From: Clostridia bacterium
GTDB lineage: Bacteria; Bacillota; Clostridia; Christensenellales; QAND01
NCBI GenBank assembly: GCA_017439715.1
Contig: JAFSIR010000024.1
Location: 1-63,292, forward strand
Direction: 5' to 3'
Length of the DNA stretch: 63,292 nt
Shown: positions 32,981 to 43,666 of the stretch, one piece after another
Numbering within the stretch: the first letter of the stretch is position 1
Layout of the letters: each line of letters opens with the position of its first letter
Notes under the pieces: model-generated
What the model saw: only the letters and a program-made list of their open reading frames with translations
Database searches by the model: none
What the model was told of the DNA's origin: nothing
Translations under genes and position numbers: made by a program

Positions 32981-34057
32981 ATGCAAGCGTATGCACAGGA
33001 ATTGGCAGCTTTAACGGCCGAATTGGCCGCAATCCCCTCACCCAGCGGACACGAACGGAAAAAAGCCGAGTTTATCCGGAATTGGTTTGTGCGCGAGTGC
33101 GGCGTTACCCCCGCGATCGATGAAGTGGATAACGTTGTTTTGAAAATAAACGGGCCGGAGCCCGGCCTGATCGCCTATCTGGCGCATACGGATACCGTGT
33201 TCGGCCAGGTGGACAAAATTGAGCCTGTAGAGCGCGATGGGCGGCTGTACGCCCCTTCCATTGGCGACGATTCGTGCAACGCCGCAGCGCTGATGCTGGT
33301 CACCCGGCGGTATCTGCAGGAAAACAAAACCGGCGGCAAAAGCCGGCTGATCGTGTTCAACGTGGGTGAAGAAGGGCTGGGCAACCTGCGCGGCGTTCGC
33401 CACATTATGGCGTGCTGGCCGGTAACCGAACTGGTGGCGATCGACGGTACACTCGATGAACTGATCACCGCAGGCGTTGGCAGCCTGCGTTACCGCATCA
33501 CTGTGTCCACCGAAGGCGGCCACAGCTGGACCAGGTTCGGCAACAAAAATGCGATTTATTACGCCGCCCGGCTGATCAAAAAGCTGCAGGAAATGAGCGT
33601 GCCCCTTTCGCCCAAAACCACATATAATGTGGGCACTGTCAACGGCGGCACATCGGTGAATACCATTGCGCAGCACTGCGAGATGCTGCTTGACCTGCGC
33701 AGCGAGGATGCGGCCTGCCTGGAAGCCGTGCGCGATCAAACCTTTGCCTGCATTGAGAGCGAGCGGATCGACGGCGTTACCATTGAAACAGAATGTTTGG
33801 GTGATCGGCCTGTCGGCCCTAATCAGGAGCAGAGCGCCCTTGTGCAGCACATTTTAGCCATCCGCGCCGAAATGGGGCTGTCTGCCACCACGGTTGCCGC
33901 CAGCACGGATTGTAACATTCCCTTGTCCATGGGTGTGCCCAGTGCCTGCTTTGGCGTGTATCTTGGCAAAGGCGCTCACACGATGGAAGAATACCTGGAG
34001 CTGGATTCCCTGCCCACCGGGCTGAACCTGCTTTGGCGCATTTTTACCGAGCTTTGA
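32981..34057 (+). CDS. M20-family metallopeptidase/amidohydrolase
   Basis: A 358-residue di-zinc hydrolase of the M20/M25/M40 clan. Metal-site segments are AHTDTVFG, GDDSCN, GEEGLGN and a C-terminal GAHTMEE; a lid domain lies at about 165-280. Relatives include tripeptide aminopeptidase PepT, acetylornithine deacetylase and carboxypeptidases, and the sequence does not decide among them. It starts ATG after AAAGGAGG. It is alone on its transcript between a divergent gene and a terminator. Confidence 0.8.
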   Translation: MQAYAQELAALTAELAAIPSPSGHERKKAEFIRNWFVRECGVTPAIDEVDNVVLKINGPEPGLIAYLAHTDTVFGQVDKIEPVERDGRLYAPSIGDDSCNAAALMLVTRRYLQENKTGGKSRLIVFNVGEEGLGNLRGVRHIMACWPVTELVAIDGTLDELITAGVGSLRYRITVSTEGGHSWTRFGNKNAIYYAARLIKKLQEMSVPLSPKTTYNVGTVNGGTSVNTIAQHCEMLLDLRSEDAACLEAVRDQTFACIESERIDGVTIETECLGDRPVGPNQEQSALVQHILAIRAEMGLSATTVAASTDCNIPLSMGVPSACFGVYLGKGAHTMEEYLELDSLPTGLNLLWRIFTEL

Positions 34058-34070
34058 TCCCACCCCAATA

Positions 34071-34107
34071 AAAAAACAGCGCAGCGAAAGCTGCGCTGTT
34101 TTGTTTT
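34071..34107. terminator. bidirectional terminator, M20 gene / metQ
   Basis: An 11-bp stem (34075-34085 with 34090-34100), GAAA loop, A and T runs on either side. Confidence 0.85.
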
Positions 34108-34117
34108 TCGGTCGATC

Positions 34118-34945
34118 TTAGAACATCGCGATCACGAGGCCGTTGTAATGCTCCGTGATATAGTTTTTCACTTTGTCGCTCTTGAGCGCTTTAAGGAGAG
34201 CCTGGATGTCTTCGCGATTCTCGTCGCCTTCGCGCACCACGAGGATGTTCACATACGTGTTGGCAAAGGTCGCCATTTCGCCGGTGGTAACATCTTCGGT
34301 CACAAGCACAGCGCTGTATTCAAGGCCGGCGGCCAGCGCCACATTGCCGTTGATAACGCCAAAGTCCACATCGGGCAGCACGCGCGGGATCTGCTCGGCG
34401 GCCAGCTCTTCGATCTCAACGTTATACGGGTTTTCAACGATATCAAGCTTGGTCGCGGTCAGGCCGGCGCCTTCTTTAAGCTTGATGATTCCCTGGCTTT
34501 CCAGCAGCATGAGGGCACGGGCTTCGTTGGTCGTGTCGTTCGGCACGGCGATCTTGGCGCCCTGCGGAACGGCTTTCAGATCGCTGCTCTTGCCGGCATA
34601 GATGCCCAGGGGCTCGAAGTGGATGCCGCCAACGCTGACGAGCTTTGTGCCGTTTTCAACGTTGAAGTTCTCCAGATACGGCAGATGCTGGAAGTAGTTA
34701 GCGTCCAGCTCTTTGGCATCGAGCGCCGTGTTCGGCAGCACATAATCGTTGAACTCTTTGATCACGAGCTCATAGCCTTCGGCTTTGAGATCGTCTTTGA
34801 TCAGCGCGAGGATCTCCGCATGCGGGGCCGGAGAAGCACCAATCGTGATCTTCTTCAGTTCGGACTCTTTGCCGCCGCAAGCGGACAAAGCGAGCATACA
34901 CACGACAGCCAGCGTCAGCGCCAGCAAACGAATGCATTTTTTCAT
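34118..34945 (-). CDS. metQ: methionine ABC transporter substrate-binding lipoprotein
   Basis: A 275-residue NlpA/MetQ-family binding protein. A lipoprotein signal runs to Cys23 in LSAC, so it is tethered outside the membrane. The start of the mature domain (KKITIGASPAPHAEIL) and the NYFQHLPYL segment are typical of the family. It captures methionine (or a derivative) for MetI/MetN. It is the last gene of metN-metI-metQ, the usual order, and is controlled by the upstream T-box. Ribosome site GGGAGG. Confidence 0.93.
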   Translation of the reverse strand: MKKCIRLLALTLAVVCMLALSACGGKESELKKITIGASPAPHAEILALIKDDLKAEGYELVIKEFNDYVLPNTALDAKELDANYFQHLPYLENFNVENGTKLVSVGGIHFEPLGIYAGKSSDLKAVPQGAKIAVPNDTTNEARALMLLESQGIIKLKEGAGLTATKLDIVENPYNVEIEELAAEQIPRVLPDVDFGVINGNVALAAGLEYSAVLVTEDVTTGEMATFANTYVNILVVREGDENREDIQALLKALKSDKVKNYITEHYNGLVIAMF

Positions 34946-34966
34946 GTTCGATAACCTCCCTATGGT

Positions 34967-35632
34967 TTATCTGTTCTTTTTATCGACCGCTTTTGCCACC
35001 AGCTCAAACAGCAGCTGTATTGCAGAAACGATTGCGATCATAAGGATTACGGTAACCAGCATAACATCGTCTTTAAACCGGTTATAGCCGTAACTGATGG
35101 CGATAAAGCCAAGGCCGCCGCCGCCCACAGCGCCCGCCATGGCAGAATAACCAACAAGCGTAATGATCGTGATGCTCAGCCCACGGATCAAAGACGGCAC
35201 GGATTCTGGCAGCATCACCCTGAAAATAATTTGCCAATCGGTAGCGCCCATGGTGCGCGCCGCCTCTATCATGCCCAGGTCAATCTCTTTAAGCGAGGTT
35301 TCCACCATGCGGGCCACAAAGGGCGCCGCCGCCACAGACAGGGCCACGATGGCCGCCGTAGGCCCGATGCTCGTGCCCACCAAAAACCGCGTGAGCGGGA
35401 TGAGTGCCACGATCAGGATGATAAACGGCACGGACCGGCCCACATTGATGATCACGCTTAAAACGCTGTTTATCGCCCGGTTGGGGCGCAGCCCGTCCCG
35501 GTCGGTAATGGTGACCCACACGCCCAGCGGCAGGCCCACCAAATACGCAAACATCGCAGATACCAGCACCATATACAGCGTTTCCTGGGTGCCTGTGAGA
35601 AACTCGGGGATGTATTTTGCAAAATCGCCCAT
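34967..35632 (-). CDS. metI: methionine ABC transporter permease
   Basis: A 221-residue inner-membrane permease with five hydrophobic helices and the EAARTMGA coupling loop (about 135-142) that contacts the ATPase. Sequence and length match MetI. It acts as a dimer. Its ATG overlaps the metN stop by one base (TAATG), and metQ follows 21 bases after its end. Confidence 0.93.
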   Translation of the reverse strand: MGDFAKYIPEFLTGTQETLYMVLVSAMFAYLVGLPLGVWVTITDRDGLRPNRAINSVLSVIINVGRSVPFIILIVALIPLTRFLVGTSIGPTAAIVALSVAAAPFVARMVETSLKEIDLGMIEAARTMGATDWQIIFRVMLPESVPSLIRGLSITIITLVGYSAMAGAVGGGGLGFIAISYGYNRFKDDVMLVTVILMIAIVSAIQLLFELVAKAVDKKNR

Positions 35633-36393
35633 TATTCGTCCTCCTCTCCCAGGCCCAGCAGCAGCCGGGTGACCGCATTGGTCGGCTTCTGGAAAATGCC
35701 GGGCATCTCGCCCTGCTCAACAAACAACCCGTCGTTGATCACGGCCACTTTGTTGCAGATCGCACGCACCACGCCGATCTCATGCGTGATGATCATCACC
35801 GACACGCCCAGGTTGCGGTTGATATCCGTCAGCAGCTGCAGAATGCTCTTGGTGGTGACCGAGTCCAGCGCGCTGGTCGGCTCATCGCACAGAATGATCT
35901 TCGGGTTGCTTGCCAGCGCCCGCGCAATAGCCACGCGCTGTTTCTGCCCGCCCGAAAGCTGGGAAGGATACGCGTTTGCCTTGTCAGACAATCCTACAAT
36001 CTCCAACAACTCGTCTGTGCGCCGGGCGATCTCTTCCTTGCTCTTGTGCTCCAGCTCCAGCGGGAAAGCAATGTTGCGCCGCACGGTGCGCTGCATCAAC
36101 AAATGATAGCCCTGAAAAATTACGCCGATTTGCTTGCGCAAAGCGATCAGATCGCGCCCGCGCAGTGTGGAAATATCGCGCCCTTCAATCTCAATGGTGC
36201 CGCTTGTGGGCGTTTCCAATAAAGCAATGCAGCGCAGCAGGGTGCTTTTGCCCGCGCCGCTCATGCCGATGATCCCAAAAATATCGCCCTTTTGCACATC
36301 CAGATCAATGTTGCGCAGCGCCATGATCTCATGGTCGGTCACAAAGGTTTTACTCAGGCCCCTGATCTGAATGATGGGCGTTCCCTCACTCAC
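35632..36393 (-). CDS. metN: methionine ABC transporter ATP-binding protein, short form
   Basis: ATPase of the methionine importer, 253 residues from the preferred start. Walker A is GMSGAGKST, the signature LSGGQKQRVAIARAL, and Walker B ILCDEPTSALD. Classical MetN has about 340 residues with a C-terminal NIL domain that binds methionine and inhibits transport; that domain is absent here, so feedback must be at the RNA level. An ATG at 36411 directly abuts the terminator T run without a ribosome site. GTG at 36393 lies eight bases after GAGG and is preferred. Confidence 0.92.
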   Translation of the reverse strand: MSEGTPIIQIRGLSKTFVTDHEIMALRNIDLDVQKGDIFGIIGMSGAGKSTLLRCIALLETPTSGTIEIEGRDISTLRGRDLIALRKQIGVIFQGYHLLMQRTVRRNIAFPLELEHKSKEEIARRTDELLEIVGLSDKANAYPSQLSGGQKQRVAIARALASNPKIILCDEPTSALDSVTTKSILQLLTDINRNLGVSVMIITHEIGVVRAICNKVAVINDGLFVEQGEMPGIFQKPTNAVTRLLLGLGEEDE

Positions 36394-36414
36394 TCTCTCA
36401 TCCTCTTTCATCAA

Positions 36415-36683
36415 AAATAAAAAACGTCCGCCGGGTTCCCGCGGACGTGCTTACAGCAACGTGATACCACCTCAGGTTCGCGCCCGTCTCACAACAAGGC
36501 GCCTCATCGGGTCCTATCAGACCCTGCCGCTGTAACGGAGCGGACCCGCCGCAGCCTCAGCTGTTAACCTCGGTGCGGTAGCTCCCGGACCATATTCAAC
36601 GCTCATGCGGTGCCCGCTTTCACCTACCCGGGCTCTCTAAAACCGATGGTTACGCTTACTCATCCGTTCATCGCCTAATATGT
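36415..36683 (-). promoter_or_regulatory. T-box leader, methionine-specific, upstream of metNIQ
   Basis: Minus strand, in order: the stem I start (GATGAACGGATGAGTAA), an AGAGAG/GGTGAAAGC apical region near 36639-36612, a specifier ATG (36593-36591) followed by G, and the T-box GAGGTGGTATCACG around 36472-36459. Its TGGT bulge can pair with the tRNA ACCA end. A terminator follows (stem 36424-36448, then TTTTTTATTTTT). Uncharged tRNA-Met should stabilise the antiterminator and turn the importer on. Confidence 0.88.
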
Positions 36684-36689
36684 AAAAAC

Positions 36690-36718
36690 ATTATAGGGGG
36701 TAACAGAAATTCCGTCAA
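36690..36718 (-). promoter_or_regulatory. promoter of the metNIQ T-box transcript
   Basis: TTGACG (36718-36713) and TATAAT (36695-36690), 17-base spacer. Confidence 0.8.
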
Positions 36719-36736
36719 CCCCCTATTTTCAACATT

Positions 36737-38284
36737 TTATATCAGCGGCGCTACAATGCGCAGCACAGCGCGGAACACGCGCACCAGCCACGGCACGCGC
36801 AGGCAATCTTCATAGGTAAACTCCGTGCACACATCCAGCGTGTCCAGGTATGTTTGCTTCATATCCTCAATGCACCGGCACCCATACATCCAAACCGCGC
36901 ACTCCATGTGCAGATACAGGCTGCGATAGTCAAGGTTGATGGTGCCCACCACGCCGTATTGATCGTCAGACACAAAACTTTTGGCATGGATAAACCCGGG
37001 CGTATATTCATAAATCCGCACGCCGGCCTTGGTCAGCTGCCGGTAATACGAACGTGTCATGGAATGCACAAAGCGCCTGTCCGGCACATGCGGGGTAATG
37101 ATGCGCACATCCACGCCGCTCTTGGCCGCCGTTGTAAGCGCGGTTACCAGTTCATTATCTATGATCAGATACGGTGAATTGATATACACATATTCTTTGG
37201 CGCGGTTGATGATATTCAGATATACCGTTTCACCCACCAACTCGTTATCGTGCGGCGAATCGGTAAACGGGATCAAATACCCGTCACTCTCGATCTTGTC
37301 GATTTCTTCCCGCGGCGGGGCGAACGCGCTATACTCCTCTTTTTCGCCCGTTGAGGCATCCCACAGCGCCAGAAACGCCGCCGTCATCGCATGCACCGCT
37401 TCGCCGCGCATCTTCACGCCGGAATCCAGCCAATGGCCGTGCTTGGGATAGGCGTTGATGTATTCATCCGCCAGATTGATCCCGCCCGTGAAGCCCACCA
37501 TGCCGTCGATCACACAGATCTTGCGATGGTCGCGGTTGTTAAAACGCGAGGTGATCAGCGGCACAAACCGGTTATACGCCAGCGCACGGATGCCCTTTTT
37601 GCGCAGCGTTTGATAATAATCGGGCGGCAGCGTGAACGCACAGCCCATATCATCGTATACCACGCGCACATCCAGCCCCTGCTGCGCCTTACGCTCCAAA
37701 ATCTCCAGGATGGGATCCCACATTTTGCCGGGGTTGATGATGAAATACTCCAGAAAAATAAATTTTTCCGCTTTTTCCATTTCTTCCATCATGCTCTGGA
37801 ACATCACTTCGCCGATCGGTAAATACTCCACCTGCGTGTTCTGCATCACGGGCACACTGGAAGCCGTTTTTAAATACTGTGCCTGCAAGGCCGCATCCCT
37901 GTCTTCTTCGCGCAGCTTATCCTGCGTGTCGCGCAGCGAACCCATGGTTTTGATATATTCCTGCTTGAGCCCTTCCAGCCGGCGGCGTTTGCGCTTGCTG
38001 TGATAGTTGCGCCCGAGCAGGAAAAAGCACAGCGCACCGAAAACAGGCAGCAGCATGATGGGCACGATCCACGCAATCTTATAAGCCGGGTTCCTATCAG
38101 TGTTCAAAATATACGCCACAAGGCACAGGGAAAACACGGAGGCCGCCGCATAATAAATGGCAAAATGGCGGCGGAAGAACACCAGCGTCAGCACCATTGC
38201 CGCTACCTGCAACAATAAGAATATGCCCATAAATGCTGTGCGGCTGAACACCATTTTCAGCAGCTTTTCCAGTTTTTTGAGCAG
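36737..38284 (-). CDS. cls: cardiolipin synthase
   Basis: A phospholipase-D-type cardiolipin synthase of about 515 residues that joins two phosphatidylglycerols. Two N-terminal membrane helices (about 15-60) precede two HKD motifs, NRDHRKICVIDG and IHAKSFVSDD. The start is unusual: AAGGAGG at 38293-38299 is eight bases before a CTG at 38284, giving MLKKLEKLLKMVFSR, which matches typical N-termini of the family. The first ATG (38254) would lose ten residues and has no ribosome site. A TATAAT (38321-38316) lies just upstream. Confidence 0.9.
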   Translation of the reverse strand: MLKKLEKLLKMVFSRTAFMGIFLLLQVAAMVLTLVFFRRHFAIYYAAASVFSLCLVAYILNTDRNPAYKIAWIVPIMLLPVFGALCFFLLGRNYHSKRKRRRLEGLKQEYIKTMGSLRDTQDKLREEDRDAALQAQYLKTASSVPVMQNTQVEYLPIGEVMFQSMMEEMEKAEKFIFLEYFIINPGKMWDPILEILERKAQQGLDVRVVYDDMGCAFTLPPDYYQTLRKKGIRALAYNRFVPLITSRFNNRDHRKICVIDGMVGFTGGINLADEYINAYPKHGHWLDSGVKMRGEAVHAMTAAFLALWDASTGEKEEYSAFAPPREEIDKIESDGYLIPFTDSPHDNELVGETVYLNIINRAKEYVYINSPYLIIDNELVTALTTAAKSGVDVRIITPHVPDRRFVHSMTRSYYRQLTKAGVRIYEYTPGFIHAKSFVSDDQYGVVGTINLDYRSLYLHMECAVWMYGCRCIEDMKQTYLDTLDVCTEFTYEDCLRVPWLVRVFRAVLRIVAPLI

Positions 38285-38345
38285 CTCGTTCCCCTCCTTT
38301 TCGCCTTTATTTGCTATTATACATGATTCAACCCTGTTTTTCGAC

Positions 38346-38378
38346 AAAAAAAGAACGGCGCTAATGCGCCGTTTTTCT
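38346..38378 (-). terminator. intrinsic terminator of the DUF1292 gene
   Basis: AACGGCGC and GCGCCGTT arms around a TAAT loop, followed on the minus strand by CTTTTTTT. Confidence 0.85.
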
Positions 38379-38385
38379 TTTTTTG

Positions 38386-38682
38386 TTACTCTTCCTCTTC
38401 TTCAAATTCTTCAGCGAAGATCTCTTCCACCACTTCGGTCAGTTCGTCCATCATGTCTTCGTCAACCGCCACAAACTCTTCGTCTTCCTGGCCGGCGTTG
38501 ACAACGCGCAGGATAAACATATCCGGCACCGTCTCTTCGTCAAACTCTTCGTCAGTCGCTTCGGTCATAACGGCATATTCTTCGCCCTTATGTTCAAACG
38601 TAAACTGGATTTCAAACTCCACTTCGTTGCCTTCTTCGTCCTCGAAAACGACGATATCTACTTCCTGATCGTTAAACTCCAT
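38386..38682 (-). CDS. DUF1292 family protein
   Basis: A 98-residue, extremely acidic protein of the DUF1292 (YrzB-like) family common in Firmicutes. It contains the family pattern of a beta-rich core (VVFEDEEGNEVEFEI...FEHKGEEYAVM) and ends in a run of Glu. Function unknown; often linked with translation or RNA genes. The ATG at 38682 follows AGAGGTG. It has its own promoter and terminator. Confidence 0.85.
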   Translation of the reverse strand: MEFNDQEVDIVVFEDEEGNEVEFEIQFTFEHKGEEYAVMTEATDEEFDEETVPDMFILRVVNAGQEDEEFVAVDEDMMDELTEVVEEIFAEEFEEEEE

Positions 38683-38728
38683 GATCAGCACCTCTTTCTG
38701 TATTTGCGACGCACAGCCGCTTAATATG

Positions 38729-38757
38729 ATTGTATCCTAAACCGTGGGAAATATCAA
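38729..38757 (-). promoter_or_regulatory. promoter of the DUF1292 gene
   Basis: TTGATA (38757-38752) and TACAAT (38734-38729), 17-base spacer. Confidence 0.7.
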
Positions 38758-38768
38758 CGGATAATCCA

Positions 38769-40148
38769 TTATTCCCGCCGATCGGACGCGGAAACAAACT
38801 TGGTGCTTTCCGACAGCCACAAAAGCGGCACATCCGCCGTGGGACCGTTACGGTTTTTGGCCACCACCGCCCATGCTTCGTTTGTTATCATTTCTTCAAA
38901 TTCTTCATCCGTCATGTCTTTATCGCGCACCAGCAGATCCCGCTGATGCATCAGGAACATAACAATATCGGCATCCTGCTCGATGGAGCCCGATTCGCGC
39001 AGGTCGGCCAGCATCGGCCGGCGTGCCTGCCCGGTGCGCCGCTCAATATCGCGGTTCAGCTGGCTGAGGATCATGATTGGCGCACCTATGTCGCGCGCCA
39101 GCAGCTTAAGGCTGCGCGTCAGCTCAGACACTTCCTGCATGCGGTTTTCCTGCCGCCCGCGGCTGTTTGATGTCATCAGCTGCAAATAGTCAATGATCAC
39201 CAGGCCCAGCGGCTCTTTGGCCGAGCAGCGCATACAGCGAGAGCGAATCTGTGTTACCGTAGCGCTGCCGGATGCATCCACATAGATGGGCGCCGCCTGC
39301 GAAATGGTGCGCATCGGCTCCACCAGCTTGGCAAACTCCGCTTCCGTCAGCCGCCCGCTGCGCGCCGCGCCCAGGTCTACCCCTGCTTCGGAACACATCA
39401 TGCGCAGCGCAAGGTCATCCGCCGACATTTCAAGGCTGAAGATCGCCACCGGCTTATGCGCTTTTTTAGCCACGTTGAGCGCAATGTTCAGCGCAAAGCT
39501 GGTTTTGCCGCAGCCGGGGCGGGATGCCAGCACGATCAGCTGGCCTTTTTCAAAGCCGCCGGTGGTTTTATCAAGGTCGGGGAACCCGGTGGGCACCCCG
39601 GTAATGCCCCCGCCGGTTTTCATCGCTTCGCTCACCCGGTTATACGCATCAATCAAAGCGCCGCGGATGGGCAACAGCGAGTCAGACTGCCGCCGGGTTG
39701 ACAGCGCATACACCTCGTTATGCGCATCGGACACCACTTCTTCGGCCGGCCTGTCGGCTGCAAAGCCGCTGCCAACCATGTTGCTCCCCGCGCGGATCAC
39801 GCCGCGCAGCAAACTCCTGTCTTCTACAATGGCCACATACTGTTCCACATTGGCCGCCACCGGCACAAGGCGGGACAGGTTGGTTAAATATTCCATGCCG
39901 CCCGCTGCGGCCAGCGTGCCGCGCATTGTCAGCCGGTCCAGCACTGTCACAAGGTCTACCGGCTGATGCTCGGCATACAAGCTGCCCATTGCTTCAAAGA
40001 TCATGCGATGGCTTTCCAAATAAAAATCTTCTGCCTGCAGGCTTTCCAGCGCCGTGATCACGGCTCCTTCTTCCAGCAGCATACTGCCCAGCACGGATTG
40101 CTCCGCCTCCACGCTGTGGGGCGGCACACGCCGCTGCCGTTCTTCCAC
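38769..40148 (-). CDS. dnaB: replicative DNA helicase DnaB
   Basis: The hexameric fork helicase, 459 residues (named dnaC in Bacillus). An N-terminal primase-interacting domain (about 12-115) begins with PHSVEAEQSVLGSML. The RecA-like domain has Walker A ASRPGCGKTSF, Walker B LVIIDYLQLM and the DLRESGSIEQDAD segment. The start is the GTG at 40148, eight bases after GGAGG; the GTG at 40157 overlaps that site and is unlikely. It follows rplI, the conserved rplI-dnaB order of Firmicutes. Confidence 0.96.
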   Translation of the reverse strand: MEERQRRVPPHSVEAEQSVLGSMLLEEGAVITALESLQAEDFYLESHRMIFEAMGSLYAEHQPVDLVTVLDRLTMRGTLAAAGGMEYLTNLSRLVPVAANVEQYVAIVEDRSLLRGVIRAGSNMVGSGFAADRPAEEVVSDAHNEVYALSTRRQSDSLLPIRGALIDAYNRVSEAMKTGGGITGVPTGFPDLDKTTGGFEKGQLIVLASRPGCGKTSFALNIALNVAKKAHKPVAIFSLEMSADDLALRMMCSEAGVDLGAARSGRLTEAEFAKLVEPMRTISQAAPIYVDASGSATVTQIRSRCMRCSAKEPLGLVIIDYLQLMTSNSRGRQENRMQEVSELTRSLKLLARDIGAPIMILSQLNRDIERRTGQARRPMLADLRESGSIEQDADIVMFLMHQRDLLVRDKDMTDEEFEEMITNEAWAVVAKNRNGPTADVPLLWLSESTKFVSASDRRE

Positions 40149-40172
40149 GTCGCTCACCTCCGCTGCTATGCT

Positions 40173-40622
40173 TTACTCCGCCTGTTCCACCGCCACCGTT
40201 ACCGTGCAGGACACATTGGCATACGGCTTGATCTCCACTTTATATTCGCCCAAGCGCTTGATCGGTTCGCTGAGCACGATGCGCTTTTTATCCAGCTCCA
40301 CGCCGAAGCGGGCCTTGATCTCATCTGCGATTTCACGCCCCGTGATGGCGCCGAACAGCCGGCCTTTATCCCCGGCTTTTACCTTCATCACAATCGCCGA
40401 GCCCTGCAGCTCTGCCGCCATTTTTTTGGCCGCTTCCAGCTCCAGCGCCGTGCGGTGTGCATCCACCTTGAGCTTGGCAGACGCCGCGTTTACTGCCGCG
40501 GCCGTTGCTTCCTTGGCAAATCCCTTGGGCAAAAGAAAATTGCGGCCGTACCCGTCGGATACTTCAACGACCTGCCCGGCTTTCCCCGTTCCGCGCACAT
40601 CTTTTAACAAAACAACCTTCAT
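40173..40622 (-). CDS. rplI: 50S ribosomal protein L9
   Basis: A 149-residue L9, binding 23S rRNA at the base of the L1 stalk. The canonical KVVLLKDVRGTGKAGQVVEVSDGYGRNFL start is present (first 19 residues fit closely), then the long connecting helix (about 42-75) and the C-terminal domain. It lies 10 bases after serS and 25 before dnaB, one transcription unit. Confidence 0.97.
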   Translation of the reverse strand: MKVVLLKDVRGTGKAGQVVEVSDGYGRNFLLPKGFAKEATAAAVNAASAKLKVDAHRTALELEAAKKMAAELQGSAIVMKVKAGDKGRLFGAITGREIADEIKARFGVELDKKRIVLSEPIKRLGEYKVEIKPYANVSCTVTVAVEQAE

Positions 40623-40632
40623 ATGCTATCCC

Positions 40633-42093
<1,461 letters not shown>

Positions 42094-43125
42094 TTATATT
42101 TCTTTGAGTTTCATGTCTCCGGTTTTGATCCAGCCCACTTTGCGCATCGCGCCCGCAAATGCCAGCGACAGCGCGGCCGGCGCAATAAACTGCATCACCA
42201 GTATCTTAATCCAAATCAGCACAGCCGGCTGCGTGCCCGCCATGGCTGTCCACGTGCCAATGGTGCCCACAAGGCCGCTGGTGCCCATACCCGCGCCCAT
42301 GGCAACGTTGGTCATCCCAGCCACCGTGGTGGAAATGGGGCCGAGAATGGCGCTTGCCAGGATCACCGGCACCCAGATCACCGGCTTTTTCACAATATTC
42401 GGCACCTGCAGCATGCTCGTGCCCAGGCCCTGGCTGAGCAGGCCGCCCCAGCCGTTTTCTTTAAAGCTGATCACCGCAAAGCCGATCATGTTCGCGCAGC
42501 ACCCGGCCGTGGCCGCGCCCGCGGCCAGCCCGGTCAGATTCAGCGAAATCGCGATCGCCGCGCTGGAGATGGGCGCCGTCAGCGCCATGCCCATCACAAC
42601 GGACACGATAATGCCCATGGGAATCTTGTGCAGCTCCGTCGCCGCATTGATAAACGCGCCGATCCACGTCATAAACTGGCTGATCCCCGGGCCCACAAAA
42701 ATGCCCGCAAGGCCGCCCGCCACAATCACCGTCAACGGCGTGACCACAATATCCATTTTGGTTTTGCCCGCTACCAGCGCGCCAATTTCCACGCCGACCA
42801 CCGCGGCGATATACGCGCCCACCGGGCCGCCCAGCGAGTAGCCGATCGCGCCGGTCGCCGCGCTGGAAAACACCGTAAGCGGTTTGCTCTTAAGGCCATA
42901 TGCAATGGCAACGCCGATCGCCGAGCCTACAACAGGGCTGCTGGCCGCCAGCACGCCCGTGAGCTGCTCCAAGAAGCTCAGTCCAGGGATCTTGCTGATC
43001 TGGGAAATAATCAGCCCGATAATCAGCGAGGCGAACAGGCCCTGCGCCATGGCGCTCAGCCCGTCAAGGAACCAACGCCTGAGTAGTTTGTTTACAAATC
43101 CTTCGTTTTTTGAACTGGATGGCAT
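42094..43125 (-). CDS. PTS_EIIC_2-type membrane permease
   Basis: A 343-residue polytopic protein of the PTS_EIIC_2 family, with eight to ten hydrophobic segments rich in Gly/Ala. It begins RRWFLDGLSAMAQGLFASLIIG, typical of the family. No IIA or IIB domain or gene is near, so it may work with PTS parts elsewhere or act as a PTS-independent transporter. Substrate unknown. The ATG has AAAGGATTGGAG upstream. Only 33 bases separate its stop from serS. Confidence 0.8.
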   Translation of the reverse strand: MPSSSKNEGFVNKLLRRWFLDGLSAMAQGLFASLIIGLIISQISKIPGLSFLEQLTGVLAASSPVVGSAIGVAIAYGLKSKPLTVFSSAATGAIGYSLGGPVGAYIAAVVGVEIGALVAGKTKMDIVVTPLTVIVAGGLAGIFVGPGISQFMTWIGAFINAATELHKIPMGIIVSVVMGMALTAPISSAAIAISLNLTGLAAGAATAGCCANMIGFAVISFKENGWGGLLSQGLGTSMLQVPNIVKKPVIWVPVILASAILGPISTTVAGMTNVAMGAGMGTSGLVGTIGTWTAMAGTQPAVLIWIKILVMQFIAPAALSLAFAGAMRKVGWIKTGDMKLKEI

Positions 43126-43230
43126 AATGCTCCAATCCTTTCAAAGTATCCTTAACGGGGGCGGCTTCCCGATGCCTTCAGCGGCTTTCTTTCGGTGCTC
43201 CCCTCCCGCCTTTTACCAGAAAATACGCGC

Positions 43231-43656
43231 TCAGCGCACCCGCATATACTCAATACGCACGCCGAACCGGTCCAGCGAATCCACAACGGGGCTCAGGTCT
43301 GTATACGCGCCGTACACTTCCACCCGCCCGTCCTGGAAGGAAAACTGAAGAATCTCGTGCGCCTTATCATACTGCACGTCTTCCAGCTCGGAAAACCGGT
43401 GCCGCTGCACGCGCCCATCGGTGCTGAACAGCACTTCGTTCTCCGCCAGCATATAATATGTGCCCAAAAATCGTTTGAGCCACAGCAGCATATACACTGC
43501 TGCACCCACCGTGAGCACAACGGCCAGCACACGGTCAGCCACCGCGGTGCTGCCAATGGTCAGCGCCACTGCGCCCATTGCAACGGCGCAGTAAAACAAG
43601 CCCTGCCAAAGCGTGGGCAGCATCTGTTTCCATGCGCGCTGTTTCTTTCTTTTCAT
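43231..43656 (-). CDS. small membrane protein with PH-like domain
   Basis: A 141-residue protein. A basic N-terminus (MKRKKQRAWK) is followed by two membrane helices (about 14-33 and 38-58). The cytosolic part (65-141) is beta-rich with the pattern YYMLAENEVLF...HRFSELEDVQYDKA, like bacterial PH/YdbT-type domains. No function is assigned. It starts 10 bases after the argS stop on the same strand, so it is co-transcribed. Confidence 0.65.
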   Translation of the reverse strand: MKRKKQRAWKQMLPTLWQGLFYCAVAMGAVALTIGSTAVADRVLAVVLTVGAAVYMLLWLKRFLGTYYMLAENEVLFSTDGRVQRHRFSELEDVQYDKAHEILQFSFQDGRVEVYGAYTDLSPVVDSLDRFGVRIEYMRVR

Positions 43657-43666
43657 GTTTCTGCCT

